Assembly (NCBI GenBank): GCA_937876095.1 | Contig: CALFIE010000086.1 | Span: 1-24,949 of the forward strand | Direction: 5' to 3' | DNA from: an uncultured Flavobacteriales bacterium | Lineage (GTDB): Bacteria; Bacteroidota; Bacteroidia; Flavobacteriales; Weeksellaceae | DNA length: 24,949 nucleotides | Shown here: piece by piece, positions 1 through 8,200 of the stretch | Layout of the letters: each line of letters starts with the position of its first letter | How positions within the stretch are numbered: the stretch's first letter is position 1 | Notes under the pieces: generated by a model | Seen by the model: only the letters and a program-made list of their open reading frames with translations | What the model was told of the DNA's origin: nothing | Database searches by the model: none | Made by a program: the position numbers and the translations under genes

Positions 1-2
1 AA

Positions 3-521
3 GAAAATCTGAAATTTGAAACTTTACAGGAACGAGAACTTCCACCAAAAGGAGCTCAAAGCATCCTAAAAGACGAAGAAATAGTACTCTCAAATCCTTT
101 ATCCAAAGAAAAATATCCAAAGAAATTAAGAAGAGTGGCTATTTGGGATAATGAAAACAAGCAAACCATTGAAATGATTTCCAATAATTTCTCTTGGGCT
201 GCTTCTACCATAGCAGAATTATACAAGCAAAGATGGCAAATTGAGATCTTTTTTAGAGATATCAAGCAGTTGCTTCACATCAAAACCTTCATTGGAACTT
301 CTGAAAATGCAGTGAAAATCCAAATCTGGACGGCACTTATCACTATTCTCATTCTGAAATACCTGAAATCCATCGCTAAATATAATTGGCAATTATCAAA
401 TCTGGTAGCTTTTATCCGATTGAATATTTTTGTTAAAATTAATCTTCAATTTTGGCTCGACAAACCATTTGAGCAACCGCCTGAAACCCCCAAAAACTAT
501 TATCAAGGGGTTCTTTTTTGA
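3..521 (+). CDS. IS4-family transposase, C-terminal fragment (cut by window edge)
   Basis: This is the DDE transposase of the insertion sequence, which cuts and joins transposon ends in the cytoplasm. The frame is open from the first complete codon at position 3, so the 5' end lies outside the window; the GTG at 135 is an internal valine codon, not a start. The IS4 'YREK' signature is intact in YKQRWQIEIFFRDIK (about 228-272): Y, two residues, R, three residues, E, six residues, K. Its glutamate is the third acid of the DDE triad. The following stretch (FIGTSENAVKIQIWTALI, ILKYLK) is typical of IS4-family C-termini in flavobacteria. There is no sign of decay in the visible part. Stop TGA is at 519-521. 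Confidence 0.88.
   Translation, partial: ENLKFETLQERELPPKGAQSILKDEEIVLSNPLSKEKYPKKLRRVAIWDNENKQTIEMISNNFSWAASTIAELYKQRWQIEIFFRDIKQLLHIKTFIGTSENAVKIQIWTALITILILKYLKSIAKYNWQLSNLVAFIRLNIFVKINLQFWLDKPFEQPPETPKNYYQGVLF
485..519 (+). terminator. Possible rho-independent terminator at the end of the transposase gene
   Basis: AACCCC (485-490) can pair with GGGGTT (507-512) around a 16-base loop and is followed by a run of T at 514-519. The stem is only 6 bp and lies within the last codons of the transposase. Such placement is common for insertion sequences, but the hairpin is short, so this is a moderate call. Confidence 0.35.
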
Positions 522-636
522 AATTAAATGTAAAGCTAAATGTAAAATAGGTATTTAGGCTGTTTCTATTTTTAATAATTTTTATTTAGGACAGTATTGA
601 CTTAATATTAATTATTACTATGGAGAAAAGTTAATA

Positions 637-783
637 ATGAGAGGTTTTAAAGATAAAATCAAGCAAATAAAAGAGGATGAATCATTACTAAATGAATTTT
701 TATGGTTTTTAAATGTAATGGTAGATTTGGGTTCTTCTAAAGCATATTACATTAGAGAAAATCTTATTTTATATAAAAAATAA
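637..783 (+). CDS. Doubtful small ORF of 48 codons
   Basis: ATG at 637 opens a 48-codon frame that ends with TAA at 781-783. The product starts MRGFKDKIKQIKEDESLLNE and contains an aromatic stretch (FLWFLNVMVDLG) and a basic C-terminus. I do not recognise it. It could be a real small protein, the remnant of a gene broken by the neighbouring insertion sequence, or chance in AT-rich DNA. A second ATG at 620 opens only four codons. The stop codon lies in the loop of the inverted repeat at 766-799. It is the only coding candidate in the 330-base stretch 522-851. Confidence 0.25.
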   Translation: MRGFKDKIKQIKEDESLLNEFLWFLNVMVDLGSSKAYYIRENLILYKK

Positions 784-799
784 TTTTTTTATATAAAAT
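766..799. repeat. 15-bp perfect AT-only inverted repeat, possible bidirectional terminator
   Basis: ATTTTATATAAAAAA (766-780) and its exact reverse complement (785-799) are separated by four bases, TAAT. The structure lies 53 bases beyond the stop of the leftward cassette and at the stop of the small rightward ORF, the place expected for a shared terminator. The stem has no G or C and no clear T run follows on either side, so stability in RNA is uncertain. A protein-binding site is an alternative. Confidence 0.45.
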
Positions 800-851
800 G
801 TTTCAATTTTGATACAAAGTATTTTCAAGCTTTTATGAAATCAAAACTTTT

Positions 852-2684
852 TTATTTTTTTTCTTCATCATAAAACAAATGCACACAATCCAATTTATCT
901 TTATAAATTAAACAGGCTTCTTTGTAATCACCATTAGAGTATGGACATTTCTCAACCTTAAGTTTTGCAACTGTATAGTAATCAATATTATCAACATCGG
1001 GATAATCATTTTCCAAATCATAATCTTTAGAAAAGCTTTTGCCTTTTGTATTCAATACATCAATATTTAAGGGCCGATCACCTGAGTAAAATAAGGACAC
1101 AACATTAATTTTTTCTACATTTTCAAAGAAAATTTTTTCCCTATTATCTTTTTTTATCAATTTTCTAATTGTTCTCCCATCATTTACTACATCTGTTATA
1201 ATCAAAACCTTTTTATATTTTCCGTCAGTATTTTCAAAATATAACTGTTTTTCAAACTTATGATGATCATTATAACGATAAGAATATGGCAAAGACGAAT
1301 ATGGAATATTGTATTTAATTGAAACTTTTGAGGAAATAATATTACCTTCATAACCCAACCCAATAATCAAATCACAATCTTTATGCAACTCAAATTTTTC
1401 TATTACATCAATGATTGAACTTTTTACCTCAAAAAGATCGTCTCTATCTTCTAATAACTTTGTTACATCAATCCAATTATGAGCTCTTGATGTTTCACTC
1501 CAATGAAAATGGCCGGAATGAAATAACTTTTTTCTCTTTATAATTTCATAAATTTTTTGAGAATAAACACCGTCATAAATTTTATTAGGAACAACTGGTT
1601 GTTCATTAATTTCACCTTGTATAGCTTGTGTGGATTTAGGTATTTCTAATGGCTCTTCCTGAGTTTGAGCAATTAGATTTGTATTGTCAAAAATAACAAA
1701 TTCATCAATTTCAGTTTTTAACCTTGACGGGGGCTTAATGGGATTCCAAATACCTCCCGAAGTTTCCAACACCGTTTTAATAGAAGTTAATTGGAACAAA
1801 TTGTTAAGCAAAACTATTTTATCTTCAGTTTCTAATATTTCATAAATCCGGAAAGTTCCTAAAGGAGTTGTGCCTGAAAAAGCTCCTGACTCACTGATGT
1901 AGAACAAATCTTCAAATTTAGCAGAACGCGGTGTATGCTCATTTCCATATAAGACAATTTTAACATTGTTTTCATTCAATGTTTCAACAACATATTTTCG
2001 ATTTTCAAAATCCCACTGACCACTTTGCTTGTCTTCATACATTCCACTAATATTATGATGAAATGCGACAGCAATTTCAGCATTCGGATATTTTTCTTGT
2101 ACTTCTTTAATTTTGGTAGCAAGAATACTTGAATCAATATATCCATGTCCCCCATGTTGATTAATACTTAAATTAGAATTCAAACCTATAAGAATAAGCT
2201 TGTCTGTTAATTTAATCTCGTCAACTATGATATCATTTGTAGAGAAGTTTTTTCCTAGAATATTAAGATAGAATTTAGAGAAATTTCTAAACTTTGCTTC
2301 GTTAAGTTCTATCTGATTGTAGACCCCATTTTTCTCTCTAATAAGATTCTTTATTGAATCTCTATGTACGTCATGATCCCCTGGTAACAACAAAACTTTG
2401 CTTTTATCAATATTGAGTTCGGAAATTATTTTTGATATATAATAATTTGCGCCTTCAAATTCTATTTCTTCAGCAATATTTGAAATGTCACCAGTGACAA
2501 GCAAACTGATATCTCTTTGTGGAAAATCACTTTTTACAAATGAAATAAATGTATTAATAAATGAAGTATTAGCTTCGGCTTCAAAATCTGAACTTAATAA
2601 ACTATTTTTGTTTGGTTCGTTAAAATTACCAGAATGATCAGAAATATGTAAATCTGATAAATGTATTAATATTGGGCTACTCAT
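852..2684 (-). CDS. Metallophosphoesterase-phosphoribosyltransferase fusion protein
   Basis: Last gene of the three-gene cassette; 610 residues if it starts at the ATG at 2684. That start overlaps the preceding stop by 8 bases, a coupling arrangement, and begins directly at the domain; an in-frame ATG at 2702 would add six residues. Residues 1-300 form a calcineurin-like metallophosphoesterase: DLH (D11, H13), GD (65-66), GDHD (102-105), HH (209-210) and GNEH (247-250). The usual GNHD asparagine is Asp, and the usual GHxH first histidine is Asn248, so metal binding may be altered. After a linker, residues about 390-545 look like an orotate-PRTase-type fold, with GHFHW...WIDV and a PRPP-loop-like VLIITDVVNDGRT (493-505). 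No signal peptide is seen, so it is probably cytoplasmic. The substrate cannot be read from sequence. A phosphoesterase and a PRTase in one chain suggest nucleotide or nucleoside-derivative chemistry (inference). Confidence 0.8.
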   Translation of the reverse strand: MSSPILIHLSDLHISDHSGNFNEPNKNSLLSSDFEAEANTSFINTFISFVKSDFPQRDISLLVTGDISNIAEEIEFEGANYYISKIISELNIDKSKVLLLPGDHDVHRDSIKNLIREKNGVYNQIELNEAKFRNFSKFYLNILGKNFSTNDIIVDEIKLTDKLILIGLNSNLSINQHGGHGYIDSSILATKIKEVQEKYPNAEIAVAFHHNISGMYEDKQSGQWDFENRKYVVETLNENNVKIVLYGNEHTPRSAKFEDLFYISESGAFSGTTPLGTFRIYEILETEDKIVLLNNLFQLTSIKTVLETSGGIWNPIKPPSRLKTEIDEFVIFDNTNLIAQTQEEPLEIPKSTQAIQGEINEQPVVPNKIYDGVYSQKIYEIIKRKKLFHSGHFHWSETSRAHNWIDVTKLLEDRDDLFEVKSSIIDVIEKFELHKDCDLIIGLGYEGNIISSKVSIKYNIPYSSLPYSYRYNDHHKFEKQLYFENTDGKYKKVLIITDVVNDGRTIRKLIKKDNREKIFFENVEKINVVSLFYSGDRPLNIDVLNTKGKSFSKDYDLENDYPDVDNIDYYTVAKLKVEKCPYSNGDYKEACLIYKDKLDCVHLFYDEEKK

Positions 2685-3693
2685 TTTTATCAATGTCTTC
2701 AAGATTAGTATAAATGCTATAACCTAATTCTTTATTATTTTTTCTATTAATAGAAAAAATCGCGGTGGTCATATCTTCTTTCTTAATTGTCTTTAAAGTT
2801 TCAACTTTAATCAAAGAAATACTTCCCAAGTATTTTCCACCCAAGAACTGGATTATATTTTTCACTATTTTCACTTCTGTTCCCAAGCAAACTAAATCTG
2901 AAATAACAACATATTTTGCATCCTCTTCAATAACTTTATTTAGTCTAGAATAAAGTTTATTAATTGGACCAATCTTATCAAAAATAACAACATCGAGGTT
3001 TAAGTATGTTGAGAGAATTGAAGTTATAAATGCTCCGTTAAGGCTTTGACAAACTAATTTCACTGAATTACCTTCAACTTGTAAATATTCTACTGAAATT
3101 TTTAAAGCAAGTTTATAAATTGCAAAAAGAATTAGATTCCTTTCATATGTTATTATTTTTTTAATATCAATATAAGATGAAATATATACAAATGAAGAAG
3201 TATGTCTTTCACTACTACCTTGAACTTTATATTTCTTTAAAACTTCTTTGAATGTTTCCTCAAAAAGACTTTCTTCCTCAATTTTTAAACCTACTACCTC
3301 AGTTCTATTTTCATCAAAAACAAAAAACCTACTATAAATTGAACCATTTAATACATTTTTAATATTGGTGAAAGAGTCAAATCCAATATCTTCAATAATT
3401 TTCTTTTCAATGTTTACGAAAATCAATTCATAATTTTTCTTAAGTTCAATAAAATTAGTCTTAATATTTGGTTGAATGAAAGCTAATAAATTAAAATCCA
3501 GCACTAAAACACCTGGCAAATCCTCACTAATATCTTTTTGCAAATCTGTAATTAGATTTTGTACAGTTGTTAGGTTAAGTTCCCTAACATTTATACCCTC
3601 CCGAGAAGATTCCAAATAATTTGCAGTTATAACCTGTTCTGCGTGAAGATTAACATAAATATAATCTTGGGCGATTAGTTTTGATATTATCAT
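2677..3693 (-). CDS. PRTase-like protein with a possible STAS-like N-terminus
   Basis: Middle gene of the cassette, 338 residues; it starts 5 bases after the ATPase gene and overlaps the phosphoesterase gene by 8. The C-terminal half (about 164-300) resembles orotate-type phosphoribosyltransferases: a SSFVYISSYIDIKKI segment like the OPRT N-terminal strand, a VKLVCQSLNGAF strand-loop, and YVVISDLVCLGTEVKIV (261-277) at the place of the PRPP loop. That loop keeps one acidic residue and lacks the usual paired acids and TGG, so it may be catalytically weak or a non-catalytic partner. Residues about 30-105 contain a DLPGVLVLDFNLLAFIQP strand-helix pattern reminiscent of STAS domains, without an obvious phosphorylatable Ser/Thr. 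The STAS reading is weak. No signal peptide or membrane segment. Function unknown; possibly a partner of either neighbouring product. Confidence 0.7.
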   Translation of the reverse strand: MIISKLIAQDYIYVNLHAEQVITANYLESSREGINVRELNLTTVQNLITDLQKDISEDLPGVLVLDFNLLAFIQPNIKTNFIELKKNYELIFVNIEKKIIEDIGFDSFTNIKNVLNGSIYSRFFVFDENRTEVVGLKIEEESLFEETFKEVLKKYKVQGSSERHTSSFVYISSYIDIKKIITYERNLILFAIYKLALKISVEYLQVEGNSVKLVCQSLNGAFITSILSTYLNLDVVIFDKIGPINKLYSRLNKVIEEDAKYVVISDLVCLGTEVKIVKNIIQFLGGKYLGSISLIKVETLKTIKKEDMTTAIFSINRKNNKELGYSIYTNLEDIDKNE

Positions 3694-3698
3694 GGCTA

Positions 3699-4964
3699 CT
3701 AGTTTGGAATTTCAACTTCAATGTGAACACCTTTGAATTTAACTGGATAAAACCGAACAGAAGAAAATTTCACATCTTTACTATAGTTTGATATAACATT
3801 TGTATAAAATTCGACAAAAAGACGTAAGGCATCTTCGGATAATTTAATCATGTTTTCATTAAACTCTTCTTTTGATATTTTTTCAAGAAGACTATCATCA
3901 TGCAGTCTTATTATTTCCTTTCTTTTATTGTAAAGTTTAACAAGGATCACATTAATTCTTTTTGACAGTACGACTTGAGTATTTTCAGTATGCATTCTAA
4001 ATACCCCATCCAATTTCAATACGACATTTCCAATCAAATCAAATAGTCCAAGCCGATTTTTTAACATAGAGAAATATAAAGTCTCAAAAATAAGATGAAG
4101 TGTAATTAAGAAGTTTTGATTTATGTTGAATTTACCAATTTTTTCAAGTTGTGAAGTAAGTTTTCGCGGAATGTAGAAACCAAAATTCGTTTTAGATTCC
4201 AATGATTTCTGAAGCCCCACACCATTATCAGATACTGAAATTTTAGTTTTAAAACCATCATTAAAAAGCGATGCAAAAGTATTTGCACCAGAATGCAAAA
4301 CACCATTGGTGATTAATTCAGGAAGTATGTGTAAGTAAAATTTTTTGTAATCTAAAATATTGGTTGAGTTTTGAAGAAAACTATTATTACTTTCTATTTT
4401 ATTGTAAAGTTTTGAAAATCGATCCTCTACCTTAAACATATAATATTCAATAAGTATATCTCTTTTCTCTTCCTCATTTTTGTTCGAAATTTTAGACTTT
4501 AATTCAATATCTAAATCAAGAGAGAAACAATCAATCTCATAAGAACCTTTTTGATTATATGTAATTATTTCTTTAAGATTTGGGATTTCAAGAATTGGTG
4601 TCTTAGGAAATAATCTTTCGTAATTGTTACCTAATCGCATTGCAATTTCAAAAAAATTGGAATTTTTAAGAAAAGATAAAACACTATCAGTTCCTAAAAA
4701 TGTATCATGACCTTTAATATTCTTGATTTTAAAGGGCAAACTTTTTTCTTCAAAGACAGATAACTGTTCAAAAATATTTAGAAGAAGAGGTAAAGAATTG
4801 CCATCTATTCTATATTTAGAGTATTCAATGTCTTCAGAATCAGTTAGATAAAAGGATATATTATTATTTCCATTTTTATAAAATAGAGCCACCTCCTTAA
4901 GGAATACATTATAAAATTCAAATGTAGTAAATGTTATACCTGGTCGTAATATTGTTATTGACAT
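3699..4964 (-). CDS. GHKL-type ATPase with STAS-like N-terminal region
   Basis: First gene of the cassette, 421 residues. Residues about 205-421 carry a Bergerat (GHKL) ATP-binding fold. The N box is LPELITNGVLHSG (214-226, with E216, N220, H224). The G1 box is SDNGVG (245-250). A G2-like segment NRLGLFDLIGNVV (303-315) is followed by the terminal strands FYPVKF and VHIEVEIPN. A helical insertion of about 50 residues (345-395) interrupts the end of the domain. The N-terminal 120 residues (LPLLLNIFEQLS, VLSFLKNSNFFEIA) resemble the STAS-like region preceding GHKL domains in a family of bacterial 'ATP-binding proteins'. There is no H-box or receiver domain, so it is not an ordinary sensor kinase, and no membrane segment. 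By family it could be an anti-sigma-type kinase, a signalling ATPase or a conflict-system ATPase; the neighbours favour a dedicated pathway with the PRTase-like proteins (inference). Confidence 0.78.
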   Translation of the reverse strand: MSITILRPGITFTTFEFYNVFLKEVALFYKNGNNNISFYLTDSEDIEYSKYRIDGNSLPLLLNIFEQLSVFEEKSLPFKIKNIKGHDTFLGTDSVLSFLKNSNFFEIAMRLGNNYERLFPKTPILEIPNLKEIITYNQKGSYEIDCFSLDLDIELKSKISNKNEEEKRDILIEYYMFKVEDRFSKLYNKIESNNSFLQNSTNILDYKKFYLHILPELITNGVLHSGANTFASLFNDGFKTKISVSDNGVGLQKSLESKTNFGFYIPRKLTSQLEKIGKFNINQNFLITLHLIFETLYFSMLKNRLGLFDLIGNVVLKLDGVFRMHTENTQVVLSKRINVILVKLYNKRKEIIRLHDDSLLEKISKEEFNENMIKLSEDALRLFVEFYTNVISNYSKDVKFSSVRFYPVKFKGVHIEVEIPN

Positions 4965-5024
4965 ATTTTGTTCCTTTATTGATAATTATTCTCTTAAAAG
5001 CTACAAATTTTAATTACATTTTTT

Positions 5025-5054
5025 TTAATATATCTGAGTTTTCGTATAGACAAA
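5025..5054 (-). promoter_or_regulatory. Weak Bacteroidetes-type promoter candidate for the GHKL/PRTase cassette
   Basis: On the - strand TTTG (complement of 5051-5054) is followed after 18 bases by TATATTAA (complement of 5025-5032). The Bacteroidetes consensus is TTTG, about 19 bases, TAnnTTTG. The -33 element fits; the -7 element matches TA and TT but not the final TG. It lies about 60 bases upstream of the ATPase start, in the 261-base gap 4965-5225 that otherwise holds no gene. The sequence is AT-rich enough for chance matches. Confidence 0.3.
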
Positions 5055-5225
5055 CCAGTAAAAATTTCTTTCGCTCTACAATAAGCGCCCAGCTTTAATA
5101 AACAGCATTAAACTTAAACAATTTATATTTAAATCACAATACGTAGAAAAAATATTCTAAAAAATAAAATTTAAAGTTAATGATTATCAAGTTACAAATT
5201 ATTAAAAATCCAATTCTTAAGAAAA

Positions 5226-8200
5226 TTAATATTTTATCTTTTTTTTGAAAAAACTCAATTCTTCTTTAAATTGTTCATTTTTCAGAAAATTTATTAATAA
5301 ATTATTATTTTTCTCAACGTAATTCTGTCTTTCATTCAACGATATATCCTTAAAAAAACAAATATTCTCTTCCTCTCTTTCCTTAATGTAGTCTAATTTA
5401 AAATTTTTAGCCAACTGCATTTCCTTTTCTTCTCGGTACTTAGAAACCAACTCCTCTCTTAAATTAGGCAAATCCTCCAATTTTTCATCCAATTCAGCAA
5501 TTTTATTTTCGGTTATTAATTTCTTGTTTTCTATTTCAGTAACATTAACTCCCTTTTTCAATAAATTTTCAACTTCTTCTTGTACTTTTTCTTTAGCTAA
5601 ATGAATTGACTTTTCATAAAACGACAATTGGTTTCTCCAATATTCCGCATTATCACCTTCTTCTTTTGAATAACCAAGAATCCTATTATAATTATTATGG
5701 GCTTTAGTGACTTCTTCCTGAATCTTTAAAAAATCCTGATGTTTTCTCAAGACAAAAGCAATATCTGCAAGGTGTTTATTTTTTTCGCTTTCAATTCTTT
5801 TTTTCATCAACTCTATTTCAATATTTGCTCTAGTTTCTGGATTAGTAATGATTGCTGTTTTTAATTCTTGAGTGCTAATGTCAGAAATATCCAAAACATC
5901 TGCACCTTTTTTCATTGCTTCCAAATATCTTGCTTGTTTAGATTGCAGTTTTTGAAGCATAAAAACATCAATACTGTCATTAGACAGCATAAAATTGATT
6001 CGAACATTTTCGTTTTTGTTTCCTTGTCTCCACGCTCGTCCTTCAACTTGTCGCAACGAAGTGAAATTATATGGCAACGAAAGCATATAAATATCAGTTG
6101 TATTTTCCTGAAGATTCATTCCTTCCTGAATAGCTTCACTTCCAATAACTACCTTTATTTTTCCTGTATTAAAATCATTTTGAATAGCAATTCTTTGATT
6201 TTTATTCGTTGCTCCTGTAATAATTCCAATTTCTTCAGGTTTAAAACCAATTTCTTGAATAAGATATTCTTTGAGTTTAGGAAATTCAGCGACTGCCAAT
6301 TCAGAATAAATAATTTGTCCAGACTTTGGAATATCTTTTTTGTTCTGTTGGATTAAATCCATCGTTTGTTTAAGTTTTGGAGAGTTTTCAATAAACTCTT
6401 TAACCGAAGGAAATTTACCATCATAGTAAGGCGATAAATATGGAGAAATTGCAATTAGACGAGCATTAAGAATATGAGTAAGAATTGCTCCTTTCTGAGT
6501 TTCATTAAAGCTCTCATTAAGCAAATCGTATTGCTCTTTCGTTAAATCATTTTGCTCAATTTTATATTCTTTATTGATTTTGTTAGGGCGTTTCAGTTCT
6601 GGATTGTCTTCTTCTCCTTTAATATCAATAAATTCAGACAAAAGTTGTTGAAAGAGAGAATTATTTTTAAATCTTCTAACGTTGGCTTTAAATTTCACAT
6701 CACCTTTTGCATCAATCTCCATATCATTATCTGCCTCCATAAAGGTTTCAAAGAAAGTATTCACATTGAAATATCCCGATTCTTCTAAACGCTTGTTAGC
6801 AATAAGTGATAGTATTGAATAATATTCTAGGGGTTTATTGGTAAAAGGTGTTGCAGATAGTAAAGTAACATTTCGTCCATCATTTTTATCTTGAATATAT
6901 TGTGCAGCCATCCAAGTATTAATCCCTAGTTTTGAAGTTTGTTGATTTTGACTTCTGAAATCTGAAGCAAACCTTCTATCTTCAATCTTTACTTTTCCGA
7001 CAATATGGTTGGCATTGTGAACTTCATCAAAAGTTAGATGGTCAAAACCAAAATCTTCCCAATCATAGATTTTTCCACGCTTCATTTTCCCTTCTGTTTC
7101 TTTCACTTTTTCAAGTTCTTTTTGAAAATCTCTTTCACTAATAGAGTTTACGCTTTTTAGCTCACTTTCAGAAATGTAAGAAAATTTTGAAGCTAGATTT
7201 TGAGTTATGCTTTCTGAAAAACCTATGTTATTAAAACCTTCGTATGTAACAATGGTAATTTCTTCATCCTTATTATCAAATTTTGATAAGTCGTAATCTT
7301 TCCCAAGATTGCCAAGAACATTTACTTTTGCATTAGGAATTGTTTCAAAAATGGTTTCCACCCATTGTTTCAAAATGCTGTCATTTGGAACTACAATCAG
7401 AGGTCTTCTCGCATTTCCTCTTTCCATTGCTTCATGCATTGAAAGAATTCCTGATAAAGTTTTTCCAAAGCCAACTTCGTGAGCTAATAAACTAACGCCT
7501 TTCGTTGTACATCTTCCTACACCAGATTTTTGAACTTCAGTCAAACGCAGTTGTTTTCCTTTAAAATTTTGATGAATTTTAGAGAACAGCGGAAATTTAG
7601 AATAATCAGGAACGTGAATATTATTGTAATTTCTGTTGAATTCTTTTACAAAACGATTTCTTATATCATCGGATAATTCTTCCCGAACAAACTTGTAAAA
7701 CAAATCATTTGCAGCAGCTTTTCGTCTTTCTCTTACTAAGGCATTTCTTTCTTTGTCGCTTCCTGTAACCGTTTCGTTATCTACAAAACTTCGTACTTCC
7801 CAAGCTGATGAACCCGCAAAAGCCTCGCTAGATAAAGTCCCTACAAAATCTTTGAACTTTTCTGCAAGGTTGTAATCAACAATAACAGTTTCGGTACGTT
7901 TTGTTGCATAGTTATAAGTTTCCTTTTCTGTTTGTCCTAAATCAAATTGGTGTACAAATTCGTGATTTGGACTAATAAAGATTTCATCTAAAAATTTTGG
8001 ATTTGGAAGAACTTTGAGGAGTAGTTCCCTTTGCTTTTCATACTGATTTATCGTTCCACCAACTGAAAATTTATCTTTGAAATCTAGTTCTAACTGTTCT
8101 AATTTTTTATAAATATTTCCTTCAGCATAATAAAAATCGTGAACCCAATTTCCATCAATATAATTCGCAAACTGATAGTGTTTCCCGTAATTATTAAGTG

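Larger units (their letters stand above)
1..600 (+). mobile_element. 3' part of an IS4-family insertion sequence
   Basis: The left window edge cuts an insertion sequence that is read rightwards. What remains is the C-terminal part of the transposase and about 80 bases of 3' flank. The right boundary is set tentatively at the sequence GGACAGTATTGA (589-600). This looks like an IS terminus, but the left inverted repeat is outside the window, so the match cannot be made. The 3' flank also carries a 10-base direct repeat (TAAATGTAAA, near 525-546). The element abuts the cargo cassette and may mark one border of it. Confidence 0.7.

Noticed and set aside
2684..2702. Start of the phosphoesterase gene at 2702
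   Set aside because: The ATG at 2684 opens directly on the conserved HLSDLH strand and gives a short coupling overlap with the preceding stop; the upstream ATG adds six unconserved residues. It cannot be excluded.
3699..4964. Ordinary two-component sensor kinase
   Set aside because: There is no H-box with phosphorylatable His, no membrane segment and no response regulator nearby, although the ATP-binding motifs are GHKL-type.
5055..5225. Terminator or oriT in the gap after the giant gene
   Set aside because: Only a short palindrome (TTCTTAAGAA, 5214-5223) is visible; there is no GC stem with a T run and no relaxase gene nearby to support an origin of transfer.
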